A stretch of DNA of 64,000 nt from NCBI GenBank assembly GCA_019459085.1, contig JAIBEW010000007.1, positions 1-64,000 of the forward strand, given 5' to 3'. Every line of letters begins with the position of its first letter. Position 1 is the first letter of the stretch. The stretch is from Kaistella sp. Lineage in GTDB: Bacteria; Bacteroidota; Bacteroidia; Flavobacteriales; Weeksellaceae. The notes under the pieces are model-generated. The model saw nothing but the letters and a program-made list of their open reading frames with translations. It was not told the origin of the DNA and made no database searches. This document shows, in pieces, positions 30,254 to 39,196 of this stretch. The translations under genes and the position numbers were made by a program.

Positions 30254-31369
30254 TCAGTTGAATAAGTCTCTTACTTTATCAAAAAAAGTTTTTTCGTTTC
30301 CGGAAGGTTCTGCTACCATTTCGCCGTTGTTCAGCTGTTTTTCGAAGAATTCTCTCTGGTCTTTCGAAAGTTTTTGTGGAGTCCATACATTAATGTGGAC
30401 AAACATATCACCTTTTCCGTAACTGTCGATGCTCGGCAAACCTTTACCTGAAAGTCTCAGGATTTTACCGGACTGCGTTCCGGCATCCACTTTAATTTTT
30501 ACTTTTCCGCCAACAGTTGGAATTTCTTTTTGCGCTCCCAAAGCCGCTTCAGCAAAAGAAACGTAGAGTTCCTGATGAAGATTGTCGCCTTCACGTTTAA
30601 TAGCTGCATCAATTTCCTCTTCAACAACCACCAGTAAATCTCCGGCATTTCCGCCGAAAGGGGCATCGTTTCCTTTTCCGCGCACGTTCAATTGAATTCC
30701 TTCTCGTGCTCCTGCAGGAATATTGATCGTAACTTCTTCATCTTCTTTGATTAAACCCTGTGCATTGGCGCCGGCCGGAATTTTGTCTCCGACTTTTCCG
30801 ATTCCCTGACAGTTCGAGCAATGGGTCTGGCTCTGCATTTGTCCGAACATGGTATTCATCACTTTTACCTGAACGCCGCTTCCGTTACACGCAGGACATG
30901 TTTTAGAAGTGGTTCCAGCCGCCAGTTTCATTTTCTTGACTTTGATGGTTTTTTGAGTTCCATTCACCATTTCTTCAAGATTCAGTTTAATTCTGACACG
31001 GAGATTGGTGCCGCGAAACTGCTGTCTCTGCGCTCCGCCGCCACCGCCGCCGAAATGTCCGCCAAAAATATCACCAAACTGGCTGAAGATATCCTCCATA
31101 TTCATTCCGCCACCGAAACCGCCGCCGCCAAAGCCGCCCGCTCCACCCATTCCGGCGTGGCCGTACTGGTCGTAACGTGCTTTTTTATTGTCGTCGCTCA
31201 ACACTTCGTAGGCCTCTGCAGCTTCCTTGAAATTCTCTTCAGCAACTTTATCGCCCGGATTTTTATCCGGATGATATTTGATCGCCATTTTTCGGTACGC
31301 TTTTTTTATTTCTTCTGCCGTGGCATTTTTTGAAATACCCAGAATCTCGTAATAATCTCGTTTTGACAT
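30254..31369 (-). CDS. dnaJ: Chaperone DnaJ with reduced zinc domain (2 of 4 CxxCxGxG motifs)
   Basis: J-domain with HPD, G/F-rich region, CPACNGSG and CSNCQGIG only; adjacent to grpE. Confidence 0.95.
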   Translation of the reverse strand: MSKRDYYEILGISKNATAEEIKKAYRKMAIKYHPDKNPGDKVAEENFKEAAEAYEVLSDDNKKARYDQYGHAGMGGAGGFGGGGFGGGMNMEDIFSQFGDIFGGHFGGGGGGAQRQQFRGTNLRVRIKLNLEEMVNGTQKTIKVKKMKLAAGTTSKTCPACNGSGVQVKVMNTMFGQMQSQTHCSNCQGIGKVGDKIPAGANAQGLIKEDEEVTINIPAGAREGIQLNVRGKGNDAPFGGNAGDLLVVVEEEIDAAIKREGDNLHQELYVSFAEAALGAQKEIPTVGGKVKIKVDAGTQSGKILRLSGKGLPSIDSYGKGDMFVHINVWTPQKLSKDQREFFEKQLNNGEMVAEPSGNEKTFFDKVRDLFN

Positions 31370-31447
31370 CTTTTTTTAGTATAGATAGTGAGTAATAAGC
31401 ATGGTCAGCGTAAAATCTGAACTCGTTATTACCGGCTTCCCGTATTT

Positions 31448-31987
31448 TTAGTTTCCTGTAACCACTTTGGTAAAACGGATTACTTTATCGTTTAACTGAT
31501 AACCTGTCTCCACAACATCCACAATTTTACCTTTTAAATCTTCAGATGGTGCTGGAATCTGCGTGATGGCTTCATGCAAATCCACACTGAACGCATCACC
31601 GACCTTAACTTCTATCGGTTTCAGGCCTTTCTCTGTGAGTCTGTTTTTCAGTTTATGATAAATCAGTTCAACCCCTTCGAAATCAGCTTCATTGCCGCTT
31701 TTGGCAATTTCTTTCATAGCACGTTCAAAATCATCCAGAATTCCAAGCATAGCGATCATCATATCCTGATTGGCATACTGAAAGAAATCCATTTTTTCTT
31801 TAGCAGTTCTTTTTTTATAGTTTTCGAATTCTGCAAAAAGACGGATGTAACGGTCTTTTTCTTCTGCCAAAAGTTCTTCGGGCGATTTTTCCGGTGTCAT
31901 ATTTTCCGGATTTGGATTCTCTGTGTTGGCGTTTGCCTCCTCGGGAGTTTGGAGGTTATCTCTTTCTGTATCTTGATTTTCTGACAT
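31448..31987 (-). CDS. grpE: Nucleotide exchange factor GrpE
   Basis: RLFAEFENYKKRTAKEK, VGDAFSVDLHEAIT, V..GY.LNDKVIRFTKVVVTGN-like C-terminus. Confidence 0.94.
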   Translation of the reverse strand: MSENQDTERDNLQTPEEANANTENPNPENMTPEKSPEELLAEEKDRYIRLFAEFENYKKRTAKEKMDFFQYANQDMMIAMLGILDDFERAMKEIAKSGNEADFEGVELIYHKLKNRLTEKGLKPIEVKVGDAFSVDLHEAITQIPAPSEDLKGKIVDVVETGYQLNDKVIRFTKVVTGN

Positions 31988-32085
31988 AATATTAGATTTT
32001 ACCAGTCACTGTTCACAAAGATTTTGCCAAACCGTGTTTTAGGACATTTAGGCATATCAGCTGAAGTAACGATTCTCTAATAAAT

Positions 32086-32105
32086 TTGTTAGATTAGTCT
32101 AACAA
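32086..32105. promoter_or_regulatory. Candidate metalloregulator operator upstream of TonB-dependent receptor
   Basis: TTGTTAGATTAGTCTAACAA, 18/20 palindromic, 1-nt difference from the mntH site; lies between candidate -33 TTG (32086-32088) and -7-like TATATTCG (32109-32116). Confidence 0.75.
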
Positions 32106-32135
32106 TTGTATATTCGCAAAGAAATTTAACGGCTG

Positions 32136-34259
32136 ATGAAATATATTCACTTTTTAACGGGACTTTTATTCTTTCTTGCAGGAACAGAATTAATTCATGC
32201 GCAGAATTTGTCTGACAGTGCTTTTATAGACAAGCTTCCGCTGACCGGTACTTTAGGACTGAAGACAGATTCAACAACGCTTTCGGGAATTGATGAAGTG
32301 GTCATTTCCGGAACGATGAAGGCGGTAAGCCGGCTCGACAGCCCCGTTCCTGTTGAAGTTTATTCGCCGTTATATTTCAGAAAAAATCCAACACCCAATA
32401 TTTTTGAAGCCCTGCAGAACATTAACGGTGTCCGTCCGCAACTCAATTGTAACATCTGTAATACAGGAGATATTCATATCAACGGTCTGGAAGGACCTTA
32501 TACGATGGTTTTGATAGACGGAATGCCCATTGTAAGCTCTTTGGGAACGGTTTATGGTCTTTCGGGAATTCCTAATTCTCTGGTGGAGAGAATTGAGATT
32601 GTGAAAGGCCCTGCCTCATCACTTTACGGAAGTGAGGCTGTTGGCGGACTCATTAATATTATTACAAAAAAGCCCATTAATGCACCTCTGTTCAGTGCAG
32701 ATATTTTTTCCACAACCTGGGGAGAGCACAACTTGGATTTTGCATTTAAAGTTAATGCTAGCAAAAAAGCAACAGTTTTAACCGGGATCAATTATTTTAA
32801 TTTTCAAAACAGAGTGGACAATAATGCTGATCATTTCACAGATGTTACTTTACAGAACAGAATATCGGTTTTTCAGAAGTGGAATTTTAACCGGCATAAC
32901 AACAGGATCTTCAGTATGGCAGCCCGATACATGTATGAAGACCGTTGGGGCGGCGATATTGACTGGAATAAATCTTACCGTGGCGGCAACACCGTTTATG
33001 GAGAAAGTATTTACACGAACAGGGCAGAACTTTTTGGCACTTATCAGCTGCCGACAAAAGAAAAATTATTCCTGGGATTTTCCTTCGTTAATCATGATCA
33101 GGACAGCCGTTATGGTACAACATCTTATATTGCCAACCAAAAAATTGCTTTCGGACAGCTGACGTGGGATAAAACGCTTAACCGACATGATCTGTTGGCA
33201 GGATTGGCAGTGAGATATACGTATTATGATGACAACACCGTCACCACCGCAGCACCGGAGGGCGGTAATGCGCCCGATAAATCGTGGCTTCCGGGTGTTT
33301 TTATTCAGGACGAAATCAAACTTTCAGAAAAGCATAAACTTCTATTAGGGGTAAGATATGACCACAATACTGTTCACGGGGGAATTTTCACACCGAGATT
33401 TGCATATAAATGGAATCTGAGTGAAAACAGTATTCTGAGGTTAAACGCCGGAACCGGATTTCGAGTGGTGAACCTCTTTACTGAAGATCATGCAGCATTA
33501 ACCGGCGCGCGCGAGATTGTGATCCTGAATGATCTGAAGCCGGAAAAATCCTATAACGTAAATCTGAACTTTCTGAAAAAGGTCTATTTCAGTTCCGGCG
33601 GTTTTGTAGGTTTTGATGCGACTGCATTTTTCACGTATTTCACGAACCGCATCGTACCAGACTATGAAGCGGACCCCAACGAAATCGTTTATGATAATTT
33701 ATCCGGGTATGCGGTGAGCAAGGGAATCAGTTTTAATGTAGATTTTACTTTTATCAATAGTTTAAAATTAATTGTAGGAGGCACACTGATGGAAAATTCC
33801 ATTTCGGAGAACGGAATTAAAACTCAGCAGATGCTCACCGAAAAATTTTCGGGAACCTGGGCCATTTCCTATAAAATTAAACCTTTGGATATTGCGGTAG
33901 ATTACACCGGAAATGTTTACAGTCCAATGCGTTTGCCGTTACTCGGACATTTAGATCCCCGAAGATCCGAATCGCCTTGGTGGAGCATTCAGAATATTCA
34001 GTTTACGTACAGCGGTTTCAAAAACATTGAAATATATGGAGGGGTAAAAAACCTTCTGAACTGGACTCCCAACAGAGGAAATCCTTTTCTCATCGCGAGA
34101 GCACATGATCCTTTCGACAAGAATGTAATTTTCGACGCACAGGGTGGGGTAGTTCAGACTCAGGAAAATCCTTACGCGCTAACTTTCGATCCTACTTACA
34201 TTTACGGGCCCAATCAGGGGATCCGCGGATTTTTTGGCATCAGATTTACATTGAATTAA
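32136..34259 (+). CDS. TonB-dependent receptor
   Basis: Signal peptide, TonB box-like DEVVISGT, plug IHINGLEGPYTMVLIDGMPIVSSLGTVYGL, VEIVKGPASSLYGSEAVGGLINIITKKP-type plug signature, C-terminal beta strand ending FGIRFTLN. Confidence 0.95.
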   Translation: MKYIHFLTGLLFFLAGTELIHAQNLSDSAFIDKLPLTGTLGLKTDSTTLSGIDEVVISGTMKAVSRLDSPVPVEVYSPLYFRKNPTPNIFEALQNINGVRPQLNCNICNTGDIHINGLEGPYTMVLIDGMPIVSSLGTVYGLSGIPNSLVERIEIVKGPASSLYGSEAVGGLINIITKKPINAPLFSADIFSTTWGEHNLDFAFKVNASKKATVLTGINYFNFQNRVDNNADHFTDVTLQNRISVFQKWNFNRHNNRIFSMAARYMYEDRWGGDIDWNKSYRGGNTVYGESIYTNRAELFGTYQLPTKEKLFLGFSFVNHDQDSRYGTTSYIANQKIAFGQLTWDKTLNRHDLLAGLAVRYTYYDDNTVTTAAPEGGNAPDKSWLPGVFIQDEIKLSEKHKLLLGVRYDHNTVHGGIFTPRFAYKWNLSENSILRLNAGTGFRVVNLFTEDHAALTGAREIVILNDLKPEKSYNVNLNFLKKVYFSSGGFVGFDATAFFTYFTNRIVPDYEADPNEIVYDNLSGYAVSKGISFNVDFTFINSLKLIVGGTLMENSISENGIKTQQMLTEKFSGTWAISYKIKPLDIAVDYTGNVYSPMRLPLLGHLDPRRSESPWWSIQNIQFTYSGFKNIEIYGGVKNLLNWTPNRGNPFLIARAHDPFDKNVIFDAQGGVVQTQENPYALTFDPTYIYGPNQGIRGFFGIRFTLN

Positions 34260-34269
34260 TATAAAACGT

Positions 34270-34746
34270 ATGCAACTTCATCTTCGCAAAACTGTTATCA
34301 CGCTGAGTATTTTATTTTTCAGCTTCTTCAGTTCACAACTGCGGACTTTAAAGTTTGAAGATCTGAGGAATGCTCAGATTCAAAGCAATAAAAATGTAGT
34401 GGTTTTGTTGTATACTGACTGGTGCATTTACTGCAAAGCAATGAAAAACACGACTTTTAAAAAGGAAAAAGTGGTGAGTTTACTCAACAGCAATTTCTAC
34501 TTTATCGAAATGAATGCCGAAGAAAAAAATGATGTTATTTTTGCTGACCGCGTTTTTAAATATAAACCAACAGGCGTCAATACAGGAATCCACCAACTTG
34601 CAGAAATACTCGGCTCGATTGACGGGAAAATTTCTTACCCCGCTGTGGTCTTTTTAAATCCAGAAAATGAAATTATCTTTCAGTACAGCGGATACATCAG
34701 TGCCGCAGATCTTCAGATGCTGCTGAACCGACTTCCTAAGCCATGA
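34270..34746 (+). CDS. Exported thioredoxin-fold protein
   Basis: N-terminal signal, VVLLYTDWCIYCKAM (CxxC), YPAVVFLNPENEIIFQYSGY. Confidence 0.85.
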   Translation: MQLHLRKTVITLSILFFSFFSSQLRTLKFEDLRNAQIQSNKNVVVLLYTDWCIYCKAMKNTTFKKEKVVSLLNSNFYFIEMNAEEKNDVIFADRVFKYKPTGVNTGIHQLAEILGSIDGKISYPAVVFLNPENEIIFQYSGYISAADLQMLLNRLPKP

Positions 34747-36073
34747 AAAAAGTCTGATATAACAGATAGGCATTTAAGATGATAATAATGGCCGAGATGA
34801 TCCAGACGGTAATCTTTAGCCACGGTCTGTTTACAAATTCGCCCATTTTCAGTTTGGAACCGGTAAACATCACAAGAGGTACCACCGCAAAACTCAGCTG
34901 CATTGAAAGGATGACCTGGCTTAATACCAGCAGATCTGTTGTTCCCTGTTCGCCGTAAATAATGGTGACAATCAGGGCGGGAATTACGGCGATCAGCCGA
35001 GTAATCAGTCTTCGCAGCCACGGCTTTAAGCGGATATTCAGAAATCCTTCCATCACAATCTGTCCGGCGAGTGTTCCTGTTAAAGTAGAATTCTGGCCGG
35101 ATGCAAGAAGGGCTACCGCAAAGAAAATACTGGCAAAAGTGGTTCCCAGAAGCGGAGTAAGCATTTCGTGGGCATCGTGTATGTCAGCAACGTCTGTATT
35201 TCCCGACGTGTGGAAAGTTGCGGCGGCAACAATCAAGATTGCTGCGTTGATGAAGAATGCTAGTAATAGAGCGACCGTACTGTCGATCGTAGCGAATTTG
35301 ATGGCTTCTTTTTTACCTTCGCGGTTGCGTTCATAATTCCTGGTCTGTACAATGCTGCTGTGAAGATAGAGGTTGTGCGGCATCACCGTAGCCCCCAATA
35401 TCCCAATTGCGATGTAAAGCATGGATGGATTCGTAATCACTTCTTTCTGCGGAACCAGTCCGCTTAATATCGGGAAAATATCGGGTCTGCTCAGAATGAT
35501 TTCATAAGCAAAACATCCTAAAATAATAAAGATCAGGCCTGCAACAATGCTTTCAATTATCCTGAATCCTTTTGCCTGAAGGAATAAAATAAGAAAAACA
35601 TCAACAACGGTAATTACCACGCCCCAGGTAAGCGGAATTCCGAACAGTAAATTAAGGGCAATCGCCGAACCGAGAACTTCGGCCAGGTCACAGGCTGCAA
35701 TCGCAATTTCACAAAAAACCCATAAAATAAAGTTGGTAGTAGGGTTAAAATGATCGCGGCATGCCTGCGCCAGATCTCTTTCTGCCACAATGCCCAGTTT
35801 GAGCGATAAATGCTGCAGAATCATGGCAAAAAGATTGGAGATTAAAATCACCGATAGCAGCGTATAACCAAACTGCGCACCTCCAGCAATGTCCGTTGCC
35901 CAGTTTCCCGGATCCATGTAGCCAACGGCAATCATAAGACCCGGACCTGCAAAAGCCATTAATTTTTTCCAGAAACCGGCATCTTTCGGAATGTTTATAC
36001 TTGAAAAAACTTCGGGTAACGATTTTGAAGTCCGTTCTTTTTTCCAGGCTTGTGAAGGTAATTTTTCTGCCAA
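34736..36073 (-). CDS. mntH: Nramp family Mn2+/Fe2+ transporter
   Basis: AFAGPGLMIAVGYMDPGNWATDIAGGAQFGY (DPGN) and MPHNLYLHSSIVQTR; probable TTG start at 36073. Confidence 0.95.
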   Translation of the reverse strand: MAEKLPSQAWKKERTSKSLPEVFSSINIPKDAGFWKKLMAFAGPGLMIAVGYMDPGNWATDIAGGAQFGYTLLSVILISNLFAMILQHLSLKLGIVAERDLAQACRDHFNPTTNFILWVFCEIAIAACDLAEVLGSAIALNLLFGIPLTWGVVITVVDVFLILFLQAKGFRIIESIVAGLIFIILGCFAYEIILSRPDIFPILSGLVPQKEVITNPSMLYIAIGILGATVMPHNLYLHSSIVQTRNYERNREGKKEAIKFATIDSTVALLLAFFINAAILIVAAATFHTSGNTDVADIHDAHEMLTPLLGTTFASIFFAVALLASGQNSTLTGTLAGQIVMEGFLNIRLKPWLRRLITRLIAVIPALIVTIIYGEQGTTDLLVLSQVILSMQLSFAVVPLVMFTGSKLKMGEFVNRPWLKITVWIISAIIIILNAYLLYQTFFMA

Positions 36074-36081
36074 AATTTAGA

Positions 36082-36101
36082 TTGTTAGATTAATCTAACA
36101 A
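36082..36101. promoter_or_regulatory. Candidate metalloregulator operator upstream of mntH
   Basis: Perfect 20-bp palindrome TTGTTAGATTAATCTAACAA. Confidence 0.8.
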
Positions 36102-36129
36102 ATGTAGATAAATATCTCTAATGCGCAAA
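36099..36129 (-). promoter_or_regulatory. mntH promoter TTTG-N19-TACATTTG
   Basis: Minus strand TTTGcgcattagagatatttatcTACATTTG; -7 box overlaps the palindrome. Confidence 0.7.
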
Positions 36130-36143
36130 TAATAAACAAAAAA

Positions 36144-36165
36144 AAATCCCGGAATTCCGGGATTT
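36144..36165 (-). terminator. Intrinsic terminator
   Basis: AAATCCCGGAATTCCGGGATTT followed by poly-T on minus strand. Confidence 0.8.
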
Positions 36166-36184
36166 AGATTATTTAAAAGGAGGA

Positions 36185-37465
36185 TTATTTTGCAAATCTC
36201 ACTGCCATTTTTCTGTCGGCAGCTCTCTCAGCATCAGAAGCATCGGCTGCAACGGTTGCGAATTCGCTTCCGTAACCTTCAGCGCCCATAATCTGAGCCC
36301 CTACTCCTAATTCAGAAAGTTTAGCTTTGAGGAAATTAGCTCTTTCCTGAGACAGTTTTTTGTTCGCAGCTGCATCGCCTGTTTTATCAGTATAGCCACC
36401 GATCTTAATTTTTGTGTCCGGATAAGCCTTTAAAATCGCCGCCAGATTTTGAAGCTGACCTTCAGAACCCGCTTCCAATTCAGATGCAGAATTCATTTTG
36501 AAGTTTACATTGTCGAAACTGTACCAATTCTCCTTAAGGGCAGCATCATCGTCAGCATTTTTGTATCCGTCATTTTTGAGGAAAGCAATCATGCCGGCTT
36601 CCATACCGTTAGCATAACCTCTAACAGCAGTGCCGTTTAGATCAATATCCGTCATTTCTCTCTCAGTGATATTGGCTGAATCACCCATCACTGTGGATGA
36701 ATCTGATACTACTGCAGTTGAATCGGTGATTGAAGTGGTTGTTTGTGTGTTTTTTTTATCACACTGTTTCCATAAAAACCATGCAGCCAATATCAGCAAA
36801 AGTACAGGAAGAAGCCATTTCCAGATCGACCCGCTGTTTTCTTCTGGTTTGTCAACGTTTACGTGTGTATTTCCGCCTCTGCTTACTTCAACTTTAGGTT
36901 CATCATAAGAAGTTACGGTCACTTTTTCTTTTTCGAAAGGTTGATCAGCATCCGTCATGCTTCCTAATCCAAGAGAAGTTAAAGAAAGACCTGCCGGTAA
37001 AAGCGCAGATACAACGCCTTTCTGTTCTTCCAGTAAATTTGAAAGAGATGATCTGTCTAAATTATTATCAGCAGCATATTTTCCCAATGATCCTAGAGCA
37101 GCGCCTGTAACCATGTTCAACAATGAACCTGCGGTTGAATTGCTTACTCCGGCAAAACCGGAAACTTCGTTGACGAGTCCGTTTGTTTTATCTCCGAAAA
37201 TTGCGGAAACAACAGACGAAATCAGAGAATCTCCTGATGAATTGCCGAGTAAATTTCCCAACATTCCGCTGGACTTTGCACTCATCACAGAGTCAACAAC
37301 TACGGGGTTGTTGGAATTATTTGCCATTCCGCCTACAACAGCAGGAAGCAAAGCGCTGATCGCTTTTGATATTCCGGATTCACTTTCTCCATATTGCGCT
37401 GCAGCCTGTGATACTAAAGCCGGACCCAATTGTCCCTTAATAAGATCGATAACATTTAATGACAT
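36185..37465 (-). CDS. DUF937-OmpA fusion protein
   Basis: N-terminal MSLNVIDLIKGQLGPALVSQAAAQYGESESGISKAISALLPAVVGGM; single TM WKWLLPVLLLILAAWFLW; C-terminal OmpA KIKIGGYTDKTGDAAANKKLSQERANFLKAKL. Confidence 0.88.
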   Translation of the reverse strand: MSLNVIDLIKGQLGPALVSQAAAQYGESESGISKAISALLPAVVGGMANNSNNPVVVDSVMSAKSSGMLGNLLGNSSGDSLISSVVSAIFGDKTNGLVNEVSGFAGVSNSTAGSLLNMVTGAALGSLGKYAADNNLDRSSLSNLLEEQKGVVSALLPAGLSLTSLGLGSMTDADQPFEKEKVTVTSYDEPKVEVSRGGNTHVNVDKPEENSGSIWKWLLPVLLLILAAWFLWKQCDKKNTQTTTSITDSTAVVSDSSTVMGDSANITEREMTDIDLNGTAVRGYANGMEAGMIAFLKNDGYKNADDDAALKENWYSFDNVNFKMNSASELEAGSEGQLQNLAAILKAYPDTKIKIGGYTDKTGDAAANKKLSQERANFLKAKLSELGVGAQIMGAEGYGSEFATVAADASDAERAADRKMAVRFAK

Positions 37466-37578
37466 AATAGTTTAGTTTTAGAATTAATGTAGTTTCGGAT
37501 ATACAAAATTTAATCCAAAACCATAATTTAATGCTAATATTATTGAAAATTAACTTAAATTAAGAATATGTTATATTA

Positions 37579-39054
37579 TTAATAAGCTTTTGCGAAGATT
37601 ACACGCTGTTTTGAAATTTTACCTGAAATTAAAGACACCCCTTCTTCCATTTCATTATCGAGCGGAATGCAACGGATTGTTGCTTTTGTTTCGTTTTTAA
37701 TCTGCTCCTCTTCTTCCGCAGTTCCGTCCCAATGGGCAGAAATAAACCCGCCTTTCTCTTCAAGAATTTTTTTGAACTCCTCATAAGAATCCACTTTGGT
37801 AATATGGGATTCCCTAAAATCCAGAGCTTTTTGATAAATATCTTTCTGAATCGTTTTCAGCAATTCCTCAATATGATTTTCAATATTTTCAAGTGAATGG
37901 GTTTCTTTTGTCAGATTATCTCTTCGGGCAATTTCCACGGTTTTGTTTTCAAGATCTCTTGCACCCATCGCGATTCGGATCGGCACCCCTTTCAGTTCAT
38001 ATTCTGCAAATTTCCAACCAGGTTTGTATTCCGAACGGTTATCATATTTCACCGATATGCCTTTTTCCTTCAGTTTTTTCTGTATTTCCAAGGCCACTTC
38101 ATCAATCTGCTGCAACTGTTCTTCGCCTTTAAAAATCGGAACGATCACGACCTGAATTGGAGCCAGTGTTGGTGGCAGAACCAGCCCGAAATCATCAGAA
38201 TGCGTCATAATCAATGCGCCCATCAATCGGGTAGATGTTCCCCACGAGGTTCCCCATGCATGTTCAATTTTACCTTCGCGATTCGTGAATTTCACATCGA
38301 ATGCTTTTCCGAAATTCTGTCCTAAAAAGTGTGAAGTTCCGGCCTGAAGTGCTTTTCCGTCCTGCATAAGTGCTTCAATACAATATGTTTCATCAGCACC
38401 GGCAAATCTTTCAGATTCTGTTTTGATCCCGCGGATGACCGGCATCGCCATGAAATTTTCTGCAAAGTCCGCATACACGTCAAGCATTTTTTCGGTTTCT
38501 TCCACCGCTTCCACTTTGGTTGCATGTGCGGTATGTCCTTCCTGCCACAAAAATTCCGCAGTTCGTAAAAACAGACGCGTTCTCATTTCCCAACGGACAA
38601 CGTTGGCCCACTGATTGATAAGAATTGGCAAATCGCGATAAGACTGAATCCAGTTTTTATAGGTATTCCAAATGATGGCTTCTGAAGTTGGGCGGACAAT
38701 AAGTTCTTCTTCGAGTTTCGCTTCAGGGTCAACAATCAGTTTTTTAGGATTATCGGGGTCAGTTTTTAAACGGTAATGCGTTACAACAGCACATTCTTTA
38801 GCAAAACCTTCGGCATTTTTTTCTTCTGCTTCAAATAAACTTTTTGGAATAAAGATGGGAAAATAGGCGTTTTCATGACCTGTTTCCTTGAATTTTTTAT
38901 CCATTTCATCACGCATCTTTTCCCAGATTGCATAACCGTAAGGTTTGATCACCATGCAACCGCGAACGCCGGAATTTTCCGCCAGATCAGCTTTAGTCAC
39001 CAGTTCATTGTACCATTTACTGTAGTCTTCGGCTCTTGAAGTAAGTTTTGCCAT
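37579..39054 (-). CDS. proS: Prolyl-tRNA synthetase
   Basis: [75 protein letters not shown]. Confidence 0.96.
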   Translation of the reverse strand: MAKLTSRAEDYSKWYNELVTKADLAENSGVRGCMVIKPYGYAIWEKMRDEMDKKFKETGHENAYFPIFIPKSLFEAEEKNAEGFAKECAVVTHYRLKTDPDNPKKLIVDPEAKLEEELIVRPTSEAIIWNTYKNWIQSYRDLPILINQWANVVRWEMRTRLFLRTAEFLWQEGHTAHATKVEAVEETEKMLDVYADFAENFMAMPVIRGIKTESERFAGADETYCIEALMQDGKALQAGTSHFLGQNFGKAFDVKFTNREGKIEHAWGTSWGTSTRLMGALIMTHSDDFGLVLPPTLAPIQVVIVPIFKGEEQLQQIDEVALEIQKKLKEKGISVKYDNRSEYKPGWKFAEYELKGVPIRIAMGARDLENKTVEIARRDNLTKETHSLENIENHIEELLKTIQKDIYQKALDFRESHITKVDSYEEFKKILEEKGGFISAHWDGTAEEEEQIKNETKATIRCIPLDNEMEEGVSLISGKISKQRVIFAKAY

Positions 39055-39196
39055 TTATTTTTATCTTTGATTTAACTTTTTATTGATACTTTTATCTAAT
39101 GTAAAAGTGTATTTTTACCCAAATCATTACCTTGTAAAATGGTATAATTTTGGTACGGAGTGCAAATATAAATCAAATTAAACTTTTCACCTTATC

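Noticed and set aside
37897-38325. 142-aa antisense ORF within proS
   Set aside because: Antisense to a conserved aminoacyl-tRNA synthetase with no motif support.
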